Source: Eubacteriales bacterium (GTDB lineage Bacteria; Bacillota; Clostridia; Peptostreptococcales; Anaerovoracaceae). Taken from it: 34,405 nucleotides of DNA. Where the stretch lies: assembly GCA_028706405.1 (NCBI GenBank), contig JAQWBM010000025.1:1-34405 (forward strand), in the 5' to 3' direction. Every line of letters begins with the position of its first letter. Within the stretch, counting starts at the first letter, position 1. The notes under the pieces were generated by a model, which saw only the letters and a list, made by a program, of their open reading frames with translations, did not search any database and was not told where the DNA came from. Positions 16,664-23,094 of this stretch are shown here, piece by piece. Both the position numbers and the translations under genes were made by a program.

Positions 16664-17402
16664 TCAGCTCACCCCTTTCCAACAGCTTCTTCGTCATCTC
16701 CTTTTGAGGATTTTTTAGAACATCCTTTACAAGCCCTTTTTCTATGATCCTTGATTCATCTATGATGGCAACTTTTTTGCAGATTTTCTCTACCACCGAG
16801 ATTTCATGAGTTATGATGATTATGGTAACGCCAAGTTTGTGATTGATGTCCTTCAATAGTTTTAAGATCGAATTAGTGGTTAAGCTGTCCAACGCAGATG
16901 TCGGCTCATCACATAAAAGCAATGCGGGGTTATTGGCTAAAGCCCTCGCAATTGAAACACGCTGCTGCTGTCCGCCGGAAAGCTGCACCGGGTAAGATCC
17001 CGCTTTCGAGTTCAAGCCGACAATATCCAGTAACTCATCAACTCGTTCCAATCGTTGTTTTTTATCGACACCTGCAACCTCCAAGGGAAATGCTACATTG
17101 TCCCGAATTGTCCGCTGCATCAGCAAATTGAATTTTTGGAAGACCATGCCGATCTTTCTTCTCAGTTCTAATAGACCATTGCCCTCCAAAGCTGTAATGT
17201 CTACCCCATCAATCAGGATCTTGCCTTCACTGGGTTTTTCAAGCAGATTTATACATCTTATCAAGGTACTCTTTCCGGCACCGCTCATGCCGATAATTCC
17301 ATATATGTCTCCGTCTTCAATTGTCAGGTTAATATCATTTATTGCTGTGAAATCTCCGCTTTCCGTACTAAAAAACTTAGATAGATTTATAATCTCAATC
17401 AT
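16656..17402 (-). CDS. metN: Methionine ABC transporter ATP-binding protein
   Basis: Cytoplasmic ATPase of the methionine importer. It has Walker A GMSGAGKST, the Q-loop MVFQKFNLL, signature LSGGQQQRVSIARAL, Walker B LLCDEPTSALD and the H-loop IIIITHEI. From the ATG at 17402 it is 248 aa. Full MetN proteins are usually about 340 aa with a C-terminal ACT-like (NIL) methionine-sensing domain. Here the chain ends soon after the ABC domain, so the usual transinhibition domain is missing. An open frame to 17477 adds residues translated through the structured leader and is rejected. The nearest ribosome site (AGAGGAG) lies 15 bases upstream, unusually far. A sigma-A promoter (17515-17487) and a leader of about 75 bases with alternative hairpins precede it. 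Confidence 0.93.
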   Translation of the reverse strand: MIEIINLSKFFSTESGDFTAINDINLTIEDGDIYGIIGMSGAGKSTLIRCINLLEKPSEGKILIDGVDITALEGNGLLELRRKIGMVFQKFNLLMQRTIRDNVAFPLEVAGVDKKQRLERVDELLDIVGLNSKAGSYPVQLSGGQQQRVSIARALANNPALLLCDEPTSALDSLTTNSILKLLKDINHKLGVTIIIITHEISVVEKICKKVAIIDESRIIEKGLVKDVLKNPQKEMTKKLLERGELIE

Positions 17403-17480
17403 AGTGCTGCGATTTTGCTCCTCTCTTGTCCGGGGCAAACTGGCTATTTCCCGGCAAGTATAACTTGTCCTTATCAATTA
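17403..17480 (-). promoter_or_regulatory. Structured metN leader, candidate cis-regulatory RNA
   Basis: The heptamer GGACAAG occurs twice (17470-17464 and 17431-17425). Between them CTTGCCGGG (17458-17450) can pair with the first copy (loop TTATA) or with CCCGG-A-CAAG at the second (loop of 15 bases). The two hairpins exclude each other, and the second ends next to the AGAGGAG ribosome site. It has no SAM-I or T-box consensus. The upstream palindrome CAAGT-TAT-ACTTG could instead be a DNA operator. Confidence 0.45.
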
Positions 17481-17486
17481 CTCAAT

Positions 17487-17529
17487 ATTTTAGACTGGAG
17501 ACAGTTAAAAGTCAAGCGGTCAGAGACCG
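17487..17529 (-). promoter_or_regulatory. Sigma-A promoter of metNIQ with upstream palindrome
   Basis: On the minus strand: TTGACT (17515-17510), 17-base spacer, TAAAAT (17492-17487). The palindrome CGGTC-TCT-GACCG (17529-17517) abuts the -35 box and may be a regulator site. The rest of the spacer to birA shows only tandem GATGA-like repeats. Confidence 0.75.
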
Positions 17530-17663
17530 AGAGATGATGAGATGATGATTGGAAGGTGACAATACCCCCGCCCTTTACCGCTTATTTGCATATTGAATTA
17601 ATCAGTTATCTCACATAATATAGTATGAAAACCAGGAACACAATAAGAAAAGAGCATTATATG

Positions 17664-17693
17664 TTGACTTGATTGAAAACTTCAATTTATAAT
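17664..17693 (+). promoter_or_regulatory. Sigma-A promoter of birA
   Basis: TTGACT (17664-17669), 18-base spacer, TATAAT (17688-17693). The spacer contains the perfect inverted repeat ATTGAA-AAC-TTCAAT (17672-17686), placed where a bound repressor would block the promoter. It does not match the known TTGTTAAC-type BirA operator. Confidence 0.75.
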
Positions 17694-17718
17694 CGTCTTA
17701 TACAGGAGGGAAATATCT

Positions 17719-18771
17719 ATGTCTACGAAAGGTAATGTATTAAAAGCACTGGAAGAAAACAAAGGTACAACGATTTCAGGAGAAGAGCTTGCTAGTAATT
17801 TAAATATATCGAGATCTGCCGTATGGAAAGCTATACAGGAACTCCGCAAGGATGGTTATCGCATTGATGCTGTTACCCGCAAAGGCTATTGCCTGACCCA
17901 GAGCAGTGATATTCTTTCCGTGGAAGGCATACTTCCCTATGTGACAAGGAGCAATATGGCTGATCGGATCCACGTATTTAAATCTATTCCGTCTACTAAC
18001 CTCACCTCCAAGAAGATGGCTCTTGATGGCGCTCCATTCGGAACCGTTGTGATTGCCGAGGAACAAACAAAGGGGAGAGGGCGAAGAGGCCGAAGCTTTC
18101 ATTCTCCTCCATTGGGCGGGATTTATATGAGCTTTATACTCAAACCCCGCTTTGACATGACAAAATCCGTGTTGATCACTACAGCCGCATCGGTGGCAGT
18201 CTGTAAAGCCATTGAGAAGGTTACGGGAATCTACTGCCAAATCAAATGGGTCAATGATATTTACATGGACAAAAAGAAAATCTGCGGCATTCTGACCGAA
18301 GCAGTCTCGAACTTTGAAAGCGGTCAGATCGAGTATATCGTTATCGGAATAGGTATCAACTACAGCACTGACACCTTCGATTTCCCGGAAGAACTTCGAA
18401 AAACTGCCGGTTCGCTTTTTGAAGCCATACACACAACTAAAAATGATAATCAGCCGAAGGACCTTGATTCTAATCCTTTAATCACTCGAAATCGTCTGAT
18501 AGCTGAGGTAATCAATCAAATACTTGATGTCAATGAGAATCTGGAAGCCAGAGATTTTATACCTGAATATAAGAAACGTTCCTTTGTTTTAGGAAAAGAA
18601 ATACTGATCATCCCGGCAGGCGAAACGGGAGAGGAAAGAAATTTTTCAGAAGGGACAAGCGCCGTAGCTTTGGATATCGATCAAGACGGAGGTCTTGTAG
18701 TTCGTTATCAGGATGGTTCTATTGATATACTGAATTCGGGAGAGATAAGCATCCGAACTGTATCCTCTTAA
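17719..18771 (+). CDS. birA: Bifunctional biotin-protein ligase / biotin operon repressor
   Basis: Activates biotin to biotinyl-AMP and attaches it to the acceptor lysine of biotin carriers. The N-terminal winged-helix domain (about residues 1-65, ISGEELASNLNISRSAVWKAIQELRKDGYRI) makes it a class II BirA that can also repress biotin genes. The catalytic domain has the GRGRRGR biotinyl-AMP loop, GGIYMSFIL and QIKWVNDIYMDKKKICGIL, and a C-terminal SH3-like domain follows. At 350 aa it is slightly longer than B. subtilis BirA (325 aa); an extra stretch lies near residues 230-255 (HTTKNDNQPKDLDS). The ATG has GGAGGG nearby and a clear promoter. Likely substrate in this window: the biotin carrier at 2374-2778. 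Confidence 0.96.
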   Translation: MSTKGNVLKALEENKGTTISGEELASNLNISRSAVWKAIQELRKDGYRIDAVTRKGYCLTQSSDILSVEGILPYVTRSNMADRIHVFKSIPSTNLTSKKMALDGAPFGTVVIAEEQTKGRGRRGRSFHSPPLGGIYMSFILKPRFDMTKSVLITTAASVAVCKAIEKVTGIYCQIKWVNDIYMDKKKICGILTEAVSNFESGQIEYIVIGIGINYSTDTFDFPEELRKTAGSLFEAIHTTKNDNQPKDLDSNPLITRNRLIAEVINQILDVNENLEARDFIPEYKKRSFVLGKEILIIPAGETGEERNFSEGTSAVALDIDQDGGLVVRYQDGSIDILNSGEISIRTVSS

Positions 18772-18845
18772 ATGCACGGAGCAAATTCAAATCGTTGAAC
18801 GGCCGGTTTCGGGTTTTAGATTATTTTTTATATTTGTGGGAGGAA

Positions 18846-18959
18846 TCAATCTTCTTTTTTGAATAAGCCATAAATCGCACCGGCTACCCCTACAAGCATA
18901 ATGATAAATCCGGGATGGGATTCTATTCGAGGCGAGATAAAAATAAATCCTCCGGCAAT
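18846..18959 (-). pseudogene. Truncated C-terminus of a small membrane protein
   Basis: A 37-residue frame with no start begins right after an in-frame TAG and ends KKED-stop. It contains GGFIFISPRIESHPGFI and a hydrophobic stretch IIMLVGVAGAIYGLF ending in a lysine-rich tail. The shape faintly recalls the last helix of AtpZ/AtpI-like assembly proteins, but this is only a guess. The 5' part is missing at the GC-rich palindrome just upstream, so it is probably a remnant left by a rearrangement. Confidence 0.4.
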
Positions 18960-18963
18960 CTAC

Positions 18964-18979
18964 CGTGGCGGCCGCCACG
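18964..18979. repeat. GC-rich perfect palindrome
   Basis: CGTGGCGGCCGCCACG is a perfect 16-bp palindrome in an AT-rich spacer; several flanking bases also pair. It marks the point where the membrane-protein fragment is cut. Confidence 0.6.
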
Positions 18980-19013
18980 ATAGGTATGCATTTTGTTTAA
19001 TTGACAAATTTGC

Positions 19014-19032
19014 CACTGGCACGTAGCCAGTG
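19014..19032. repeat. Perfect hairpin downstream of the decayed gene
   Basis: CACTGGC/GCCAGTG form a 7-bp stem with loop ACGTA. It lies six bases past the stop of the minus-strand pseudogene. No real T-run follows, so it is a weak terminator at best. Confidence 0.45.
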
Positions 19033-19037
19033 CTTGT

Positions 19038-19431
19038 TTACGGTGTATAGGTTACGGTCAAAGTACCGGACGCCGAGGATAACGAAGCCCCGGATATTTT
19101 GGCGTCCGCATTCCACTCATATTGTTTCCAGTTATGTTCATATGATGTAATAAGTTTGTTTGAAAGGGAGCCAGAAGCATTTGATTTCACTTTTACGTAA
19201 TTTTCCCGTGGTCAATCGGCATGCAAACATTGGGTATTGGCCCATCTTTTAAATTATAACCAACCCCTACACTATTTTCAAACCGTTTTTACAAAATACC
19301 CTTATAGATTGATTGAGGGAACGTTGTATTGCCCGAATTATCACAATAGGCAGACTCATTCCGAAATTCCACTCAACACTATAGCGATACAAATTCCCTT
19401 CTTTGGCTATAGTTTCAGAGAATGTCAAATC
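19038..19431 (-). pseudogene. Decayed gene for a secreted-type protein (several frameshifts)
   Basis: Reading the minus strand and changing frame twice gives one plausible chain: LTFSETIAKEGNLYRYSVEWNF, then NESAYCDNSGNTTFPQSIYKG, a TAA, then RFENSVGVGYNLKDGPIPNV and MPIDHG, another shift, then YVKVKSNASGSLSNKL, SYEHNWKQYEWNADAKI and SGASLSSASGTLTVTYTP-stop. The Ser/Thr/Asn/Tyr-rich, low-Lys composition and beta-type ending are those of an extracellular protein. I do not recognise the family. The 5' end is unclear and overlaps the plus-strand coiled-coil ORF, so the gene was probably broken when the adjacent island formed. Confidence 0.5.
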
Positions 19432-19742
19432 AGAAGCGGCAGACATTGGCGCAACTCCATACAGACACACGTACGAAGCGCATACAGGATACACCTTTGT
19501 ATACGGTATTAGAGAAGGAACCTGATGCAAAAAATAAGCAGATAGAAACGCTAATTGGACAAATGTCCGGTATGTCTAAAAAGTTTTCTGAATTAGCTGA
19601 AAGACCACTCGCTTTACCAGAGGGTAAATCTTTATACGAAGATATAGAAGTTGATAGTTTAAGAGAAAAAATTCAGGAACTTGAAGAAGAACTGGAGGTT
19701 GAAAAAAATAAAACGTGGTTTCAAAAATTTTTAGGTAAATAA
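19422..19742 (+). CDS. Coiled-coil hypothetical protein, probably a truncated phage/plasmid-type gene
   Basis: A frame of 106 residues. The last 70 look genuinely coding: KNKQIETLIGQMSGMSKKF, then SLREKIQELEEELEVEKNK (strong coiled coil) and a terminal TWFQKFLGK. A long coiled coil ending in W-F-x-K-F-(L/F)-G-K is common at the C-terminus of phage antirepressor-like and plasmid replication-associated proteins. The first 30 residues have no such character, and the ATG has no ribosome site, so the original N-terminus is probably lost. It is followed by a strong hairpin terminator. Confidence 0.45.
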   Translation: MSNQKRQTLAQLHTDTRTKRIQDTPLYTVLEKEPDAKNKQIETLIGQMSGMSKKFSELAERPLALPEGKSLYEDIEVDSLREKIQELEEELEVEKNKTWFQKFLGK

Positions 19743-19765
19743 AGAGAATGGTAAATCATGAATTC

Positions 19766-19826
19766 AAATGAACACAAATCATCTAGCTGCAGAATCTTAC
19801 CGGCAGAAAATTTGTGTTCATTTTTT
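19766..19826 (+). terminator. Hairpin terminator with long stem, inside repeat copy 1
   Basis: AAATGAACACAAAT (19766-19779) and ATTTGTGTTCATTT (19810-19823) form a perfect 14-bp stem, followed by a T-run to 19826. The 30-base loop is itself partly self-complementary. The right half is part of the repeat found again at 20985-21026. Confidence 0.75.
19785..19826. repeat. Direct repeat, copy 1 (left border of the toxin-antitoxin cassette)
   Basis: RGCTGCAGRA, then CCGGCAGAAAATTTGTGTTC and a T-run. The same order is found at 20985-21026, exactly 1,200 bases away, with about seven mismatches in 42 bases. Confidence 0.75.
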
Positions 19827-19837
19827 CATAAAAGCCT

Positions 19838-19874
19838 TTGACAAAAATATATGCGTACGCCATAATGTACGTAT
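19838..19874 (+). promoter_or_regulatory. Promoter and operator of the toxin-antitoxin operon
   Basis: TTGACA (19838-19843), 17-base spacer, CATAAT (19861-19866). The inverted repeat ATGCGTAC (19851-19858) / GTACGTAT (19867-19874) brackets the -10 box, a position suited to autorepression by the antitoxin or its complex. Confidence 0.8.
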
Positions 19875-19889
19875 GGGAGGTTGAAAGAA

Positions 19890-20129
19890 ATGATTAATAT
19901 GAATATCACTAATTTCAGAAAAAACGTTTATGGAATTTTGGAACAGACCATTAAATTCAATGAACCTGTTAATATCAGTACAAAAGACGGAAACGCCGTA
20001 ATCCTCAGCGAGGAAGATTATAACGGCCTGATGGAAACTCTTTACCTTACTTCCATCCCGGGGATGAAAGAAAAGCTCATGGAAGGGCTTAATGCAAAAC
20101 TAGAAGACTGTGAAGATTTTGAATGGTAA
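19890..20129 (+). CDS. Type II antitoxin, Phd/YefM family
   Basis: Neutralises the YoeB/Txe-type toxin encoded next to it and represses the operon. The N-terminal fold (MNITNFRKNVYGILEQTI, VNISTKDGNAVILSEEDYNG) is the DNA-binding Phd/YefM core. The C-terminal part (ETLYLTSIPGMKEKLMEGL, then CEDFEW) is the toxin-wrapping tail typical of YefM. ATG 19890 lies nine bases after GGGAGG, giving 79 aa; a TTG at 19881 would abut that site. The stop overlaps the toxin start, the usual arrangement for coupled translation. Confidence 0.93.
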   Translation: MINMNITNFRKNVYGILEQTIKFNEPVNISTKDGNAVILSEEDYNGLMETLYLTSIPGMKEKLMEGLNAKLEDCEDFEW

Positions 20130-20401
20130 AAACAATGTATGAAGTTAAAATTATGAAGTCCGCACAGAAGGACAAAGAGAAAATAAAGAAAATCCCGGCC
20201 TTGCGAAGGAAGTCTGAGCAATTAATAGAAATAATAGAGACAAATCCCTTTCAGAATCCTCCGCCATATGAAAAATTAAGTGGAAATCTGAACGGCCTAT
20301 ACACTAGGCGAATTAATATACAACACCGCCTAGTGTATAGGGTTTTGGAAGAGGAAAAGATCATTATTATAATCAGTATGTGGAACCATTACGAGTTTTG
20401 A
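20123..20401 (+). CDS. Type II toxin, YoeB/Txe-family mRNA interferase
   Basis: Ribosome-dependent endoribonuclease of the RelE superfamily that cleaves mRNA in the A site when free of its antitoxin. The 92-aa protein has the family block PPPYEKLSGNLNGLYTRRIN, QHRLVYRV and the C-terminal SMWNHYEF, with the conserved Glu, Arg and terminal His-Tyr of the active site. The start ATG at 20123 lies inside the antitoxin's last codons (7-base overlap); an alternative ATG is at 20135. It forms an operon with the antitoxin behind a self-contained promoter and sits in a cassette flanked by direct repeats, so it is probably horizontally acquired or mobile. Confidence 0.94.
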   Translation: MVKTMYEVKIMKSAQKDKEKIKKIPALRRKSEQLIEIIETNPFQNPPPYEKLSGNLNGLYTRRINIQHRLVYRVLEEEKIIIIISMWNHYEF

Positions 20402-20413
20402 AAGGAGCCGAAA

Positions 20414-20518
20414 ATGCAGAATCAGGAGAAGATTGATAAAGTCAAAGGCTTATGCTTTGATATCATTCACCGCAACCGACTGTATGTCGATCAGGATCAT
20501 GGAACCTATTATGACTAA
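20414..20518 (+). CDS. Small ORF with a strong ribosome site (34 aa)
   Basis: AAAGGAG (20401-20407) lies six bases before ATG and directly follows the toxin stop. The peptide starts MQNQEKIDKVKGLCFDIIH and ends DHGTYYD. It looks like the true N-terminus of a longer protein cut short, or a small protein of the toxin operon. I do not recognise it. The next ORF starts inside its last codons (ATGACTAA). Confidence 0.5.
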   Translation: MQNQEKIDKVKGLCFDIIHRNRLYVDQDHGTYYD

Positions 20519-20750
20519 GGTAAACAATATGATCGAACATACGATACACTATGAGGACGACAAAAAGCGTCAAATGGCCGTTCTGGATGAAAAAATAAGC
20601 GAGAGCAGGAAAAAGCTCAATCAGTTGGACGGATGTGATCAGGGAAGCAAAGAAGGTCCTGGGCGTGCCTGGCTACTGGTGAACACAGATTGCGACGCTG
20701 GCCAGCTCACCTTGTGTTCATATCCAGTGAACACAAAACATATCATGTGA
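20511..20750 (+). CDS. Possible ORF, coiled-coil start (79 aa)
   Basis: Overlaps the stop of the preceding small ORF by ATGACTAA, which suggests coupling or a frameshifted continuation of one gene. The first 45 residues (NMIEHTIHYEDDKKRQMAVL, DEKISESRKKLNQLDG) are charged and helical, as in real proteins. The last 30 run through the GAACACA/TGTGTTC inverted repeats and are Cys/Thr-rich, so they are probably not original. No family recognised. Confidence 0.35.
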   Translation: MTKVNNMIEHTIHYEDDKKRQMAVLDEKISESRKKLNQLDGCDQGSKEGPGRAWLLVNTDCDAGQLTLCSYPVNTKHIM

Positions 20751-20766
20751 CCATGCGAATGTGTTC
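20681..20766. repeat. Cluster of GAACACA/TGTGTTC inverted repeats
   Basis: GAACACA at 20681 and 20729, TGTGTTC at 20713 and 20760. TGTGTTCA-N8-TGAACACA (20713-20736) is a perfect 8-bp inverted repeat. The same heptamer occurs in both flanking terminator repeats. Confidence 0.6.
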
Positions 20767-20783
20767 GGAAAGGAAGACGAGGA

Positions 20784-20960
20784 ATGAGCGAAACAGGATT
20801 TGAATACCGGGGAAAAGACGAATTTGAATATGGCGTTGTTGCTAAGTTTGAGAATACCTTGCTATGGTATGAGCCAATCACTGACGAGATCAACGGTTTT
20901 GTTTTAAGGCACAAAGAAGATAGCAGCATTCGTGCCATTTACCGAGAGGAAAAAAAATAA
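20784..20960 (+). CDS. Hypothetical small protein (58 aa)
   Basis: ATG at 20784 with AAAGGA nine bases upstream. The frame encodes MSETGFEYRGKDEFEYGVVA and continues through NTLLWYEPITDEINGFVLRH to a lysine-rich end (REEKK). It is acidic, rich in aromatic residues and has no membrane segment. No family recognised. It lies inside the 1,200-bp cassette, just before the right-hand repeat with its terminator. Confidence 0.55.
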   Translation: MSETGFEYRGKDEFEYGVVAKFENTLLWYEPITDEINGFVLRHKEDSSIRAIYREEKK

Positions 20961-20984
20961 AAGTTCAATGTAACCCAAAAGACC

Positions 20985-21026
20985 GGCTGCAGGAGCTGGC
21001 CGGCAGAAAATTTGTGTTCGTTTTTT
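20985..21026. repeat. Direct repeat, copy 2 (right border of the cassette) with terminator
   Basis: Same 42-base unit as at 19785-19826, ending in TTTGTGTTCG and a 7-T run. The left GAACACAAAT arm is missing here; instead CCGGC/GCCGG form the stem. It can terminate plus-strand transcription from the cassette. Confidence 0.75.
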
Positions 21027-21029
21027 TAA

Positions 21030-21278
21030 TTATCTTTCAAGGCCTCGATCCGGCCTGATCTCCTTGATCGCTTTCCTTTTCATCCTCTCGTTAATCGCGT
21101 TGACCAATGGATTGTTTTCCGGAAGGCTTTGTAATATTTGTTGGAGATCCCCCTTGCTTATGTTATTTAAATTATTTTCCGCTCGTATGATATCCAAGCT
21201 CTGCCTGACGCCACCCTGGGCAGACTTTAGTTTTTTGATCAAGGCCAAAGCCTCTTTCCGATCTGGCCTGAGTTCTAT
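21030..21278 (-). pseudogene. C-terminal fragment of an unrecognised protein
   Basis: An open frame of 82 residues with no proper start follows an in-frame TGA. It reads RPDRKEALALIKKLKSAQGG, SLDIIRAENNLNNISKGDL, QQILQSLPENNPLVNAINER and ends RPDRGLER-stop. The charged, helical character is protein-like, and RPDR occurs near both ends. It could be the tail of a mobilisation or conjugation protein, but I have no firm match. The remaining spacer to hisIE (21279-21533) holds a 6-bp AT-rich hairpin with a T-run (around 21295-21325) and a startless plus-strand frame to 21480 that I cannot identify. Confidence 0.4.
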
Positions 21279-21533
21279 TCAAGCGTGTGCCTTTTATAGC
21301 GTAACGCTATTATTTTTTGCCTTACCCTCTGCTATTACGACAATACGGGATTACAGCAGGAAATACCCCCTTGGATTATATGAACAACACCCGTTATTGT
21401 TTCTGGAAGATCAAATGGCAAAGCTGGACGCAAAAATATGCCGCCAGCTGTTCCGCCTGTGCGTGGAGCTGTCCCTATGACACCGTGGAGAAATCGGGGA
21501 TTTTTAATACTCACATCAAAGTGCAGATTCTTT

Positions 21534-22277
21534 TTAACTGTTATGATCCGTCTTATGGAAGGTTTTCAGGTTGCCGATCTTACTGCTGCGCTGTTTTAAG
21601 ATATTATAAATATCATTCAGTCCTATTCCTTCATTCACCATCAGGACTGTCAAATGGTAAAGTAAATCGCAGATTTCATTTTTTGTTTCCGTTTGAGCCT
21701 CATCCCGTACAGCGCCATCCGACACAGAGGCATTTTTCGCTGCAATAATTACTTCACTGCATTCCTCCCCGCATTTTTTAAGGATTTTATCAAGGCCCTT
21801 TTCAAAAAGATAGCAAGTATATGAATTCTCACTGAACGTCTTTTGCCGATCCATCACAACCTGGTACAGTTCATCGAGCACATCACTGTTCACGCTTTCC
21901 TTGAGGCTATCGTCCATGCGTTTTGACGATCCACACATTTCTTCCTTCGAGTGAAAATCAGCAATACCTGATTCCCTATAAAAGCAGGTCTCTTCTCCTG
22001 TATGACATGCAGGACCTGTCTGTTCCACCTGAATCAAAATTGTATCATCATCGCAATCGCCTGTGATGCTTATGACCCTTTGTACATGACCGGAGGTTGC
22101 TCCTTTATTCCATAGCTCGCCCCTCGAACGACTATAAAACCATGTATATCCGGTTTCTATGGTTTTTTCCAAACTTTCCTCATTCATATATGCCAACATC
22201 AGCACCCTTTTTGTGTCATTGTCCTGAATAATGGTTGGAATCAAAGGAGCCTTTACAAAATATTTCTTTAAATCCAT
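21534..22277 (-). CDS. hisIE: Bifunctional phosphoribosyl-AMP cyclohydrolase / phosphoribosyl-ATP pyrophosphatase
   Basis: Catalyses steps 2 and 3 of histidine synthesis. The N-terminal HisI domain (to about residue 115) shows [30 protein letters not shown] and the metal-binding GDCDDD...[13 protein letters not shown] linker of about 20 residues leads to the HisE domain (about 133-235) with [31 protein letters not shown] and [17 protein letters not shown] 22277 has GGAGGG at good spacing; the upstream GTG would sit within that site. It is the last gene of the operon, and no clear terminator is visible. Confidence 0.96.
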   Translation of the reverse strand: MDLKKYFVKAPLIPTIIQDNDTKRVLMLAYMNEESLEKTIETGYTWFYSRSRGELWNKGATSGHVQRVISITGDCDDDTILIQVEQTGPACHTGEETCFYRESGIADFHSKEEMCGSSKRMDDSLKESVNSDVLDELYQVVMDRQKTFSENSYTCYLFEKGLDKILKKCGEECSEVIIAAKNASVSDGAVRDEAQTETKNEICDLLYHLTVLMVNEGIGLNDIYNILKQRSSKIGNLKTFHKTDHNS

Positions 22278-22328
22278 TTTCACCCTCCGTTTACGGCTTG
22301 CCTGCTTATTGATTTCTGCTGAGTATAT

Positions 22329-23093
22329 TCACAGGGTCCTTACAGGCAGATTATTCTTCTTTAGTTCTTTTTTTATCTGACCAATTGTCAGTTCACCGTA
22401 ATGGAAGACTGAAGCCGCAAGAGCTCCATCTACAGATGTGCTTTGAAAAACTTCAATGAAATGGGATAGCTTTCCACAGCCTCCCGACGCAATAACCGGA
22501 ATATTGACCGCATTACAAACCGCATTCAGCATATCTATATCAAAACCCTCTTTTGTTCCATCTGCATCCATTGAAGTCAGCAGTATTTCGCCAACCCCCA
22601 GCCGCTCTGCTTCTTCCGCCCATTTTACAACGTCAAGACCAGTATCTATCCTCCCTCCGTTCACATAGACATTATAACCTTTGTCCTTTGCTGTTTTCTT
22701 GCCATCGATGGCAGCAACTACGCATTGGCTTCCAAATCTTGACGCAGCCTCGGAAAGAAGCTCGGGATTTTTTATCGCGGCTGAATTAACTGAAACCTTG
22801 GCTGCCCCTGCACGGAGCAATTCATGAAAATCATCGACATTGCGGATACCGCCTCCTACCGTCAAAGGCACAGTCAGGTTTTGCACCGTTCTACGGACCA
22901 CATCAAGCATGGTCCCCCTCCCTTCATGAGTAGCATTAATATCCAGAAATACTATCTCATCGGCTCCCTGCTCATCATATTCCATGGCACACTCCACAGG
23001 GTCGCCCACTTCTTTGATCCCTACAAAATTTATTCCCTTTACAACCTTGCCGTCACGGACGTCAAGACACGGGATGATTCTTTTTATATTCAT
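22329..23093 (-). CDS. hisF: Imidazole glycerol phosphate synthase, cyclase subunit
   Basis: TIM barrel that joins PRFAR with ammonia to give imidazole glycerol phosphate and AICAR. It shows [14 protein letters not shown] with the catalytic Asp, [36 protein letters not shown], the second catalytic Asp in [13 protein letters not shown], and [18 protein letters not shown] 23093 has AAGGAG six bases upstream and starts one base after the hisA stop. The extra eight residues of the longer frame are rejected. Ammonia normally comes from HisH, which is not encoded in this operon. Confidence 0.96.
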   Translation of the reverse strand: MNIKRIIPCLDVRDGKVVKGINFVGIKEVGDPVECAMEYDEQGADEIVFLDINATHEGRGTMLDVVRRTVQNLTVPLTVGGGIRNVDDFHELLRAGAAKVSVNSAAIKNPELLSEAASRFGSQCVVAAIDGKKTAKDKGYNVYVNGGRIDTGLDVVKWAEEAERLGVGEILLTSMDADGTKEGFDIDMLNAVCNAVNIPVIASGGCGKLSHFIEVFQSTSVDGALAASVFHYGELTIGQIKKELKKNNLPVRTL

Positions 23094-23094
23094 G

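Noticed and set aside
17403..17718. SAM-I riboswitch before metNIQ
   Set aside because: The conserved AGAGAGGTGGAGGGAC-type core and GATGAAACC are absent, and the leader from the promoter is too short.
17800..18432. Minus-strand 210-codon frame inside birA
   Set aside because: A shadow of the birA coding frame; the plus-strand protein has all BirA motifs.
18787..18978. Minus-strand 63-codon frame starting in the GC palindrome
   Set aside because: Arg/Ile-rich and not protein-like; the overlapping frame ending KKED shows a proper membrane segment instead.
18964..18979. NotI site suggesting cloning-vector sequence
   Set aside because: The flanks differ from common polylinkers and the palindrome is fully symmetric; neighbouring sequence looks like natural bacterial spacer.
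19785..21026. Integron gene-cassette array with attC sites
   Set aside because: The repeats lack the RYYYAAC/GTTRRRY core sites, and no integrase is present.
21064..21480. Plus-strand frame of 138 codons next to hisIE
   Set aside because: Its first half is antisense to the minus-strand gene fragment and it has no ribosome site; only the last third could be a remnant, and I cannot identify it.
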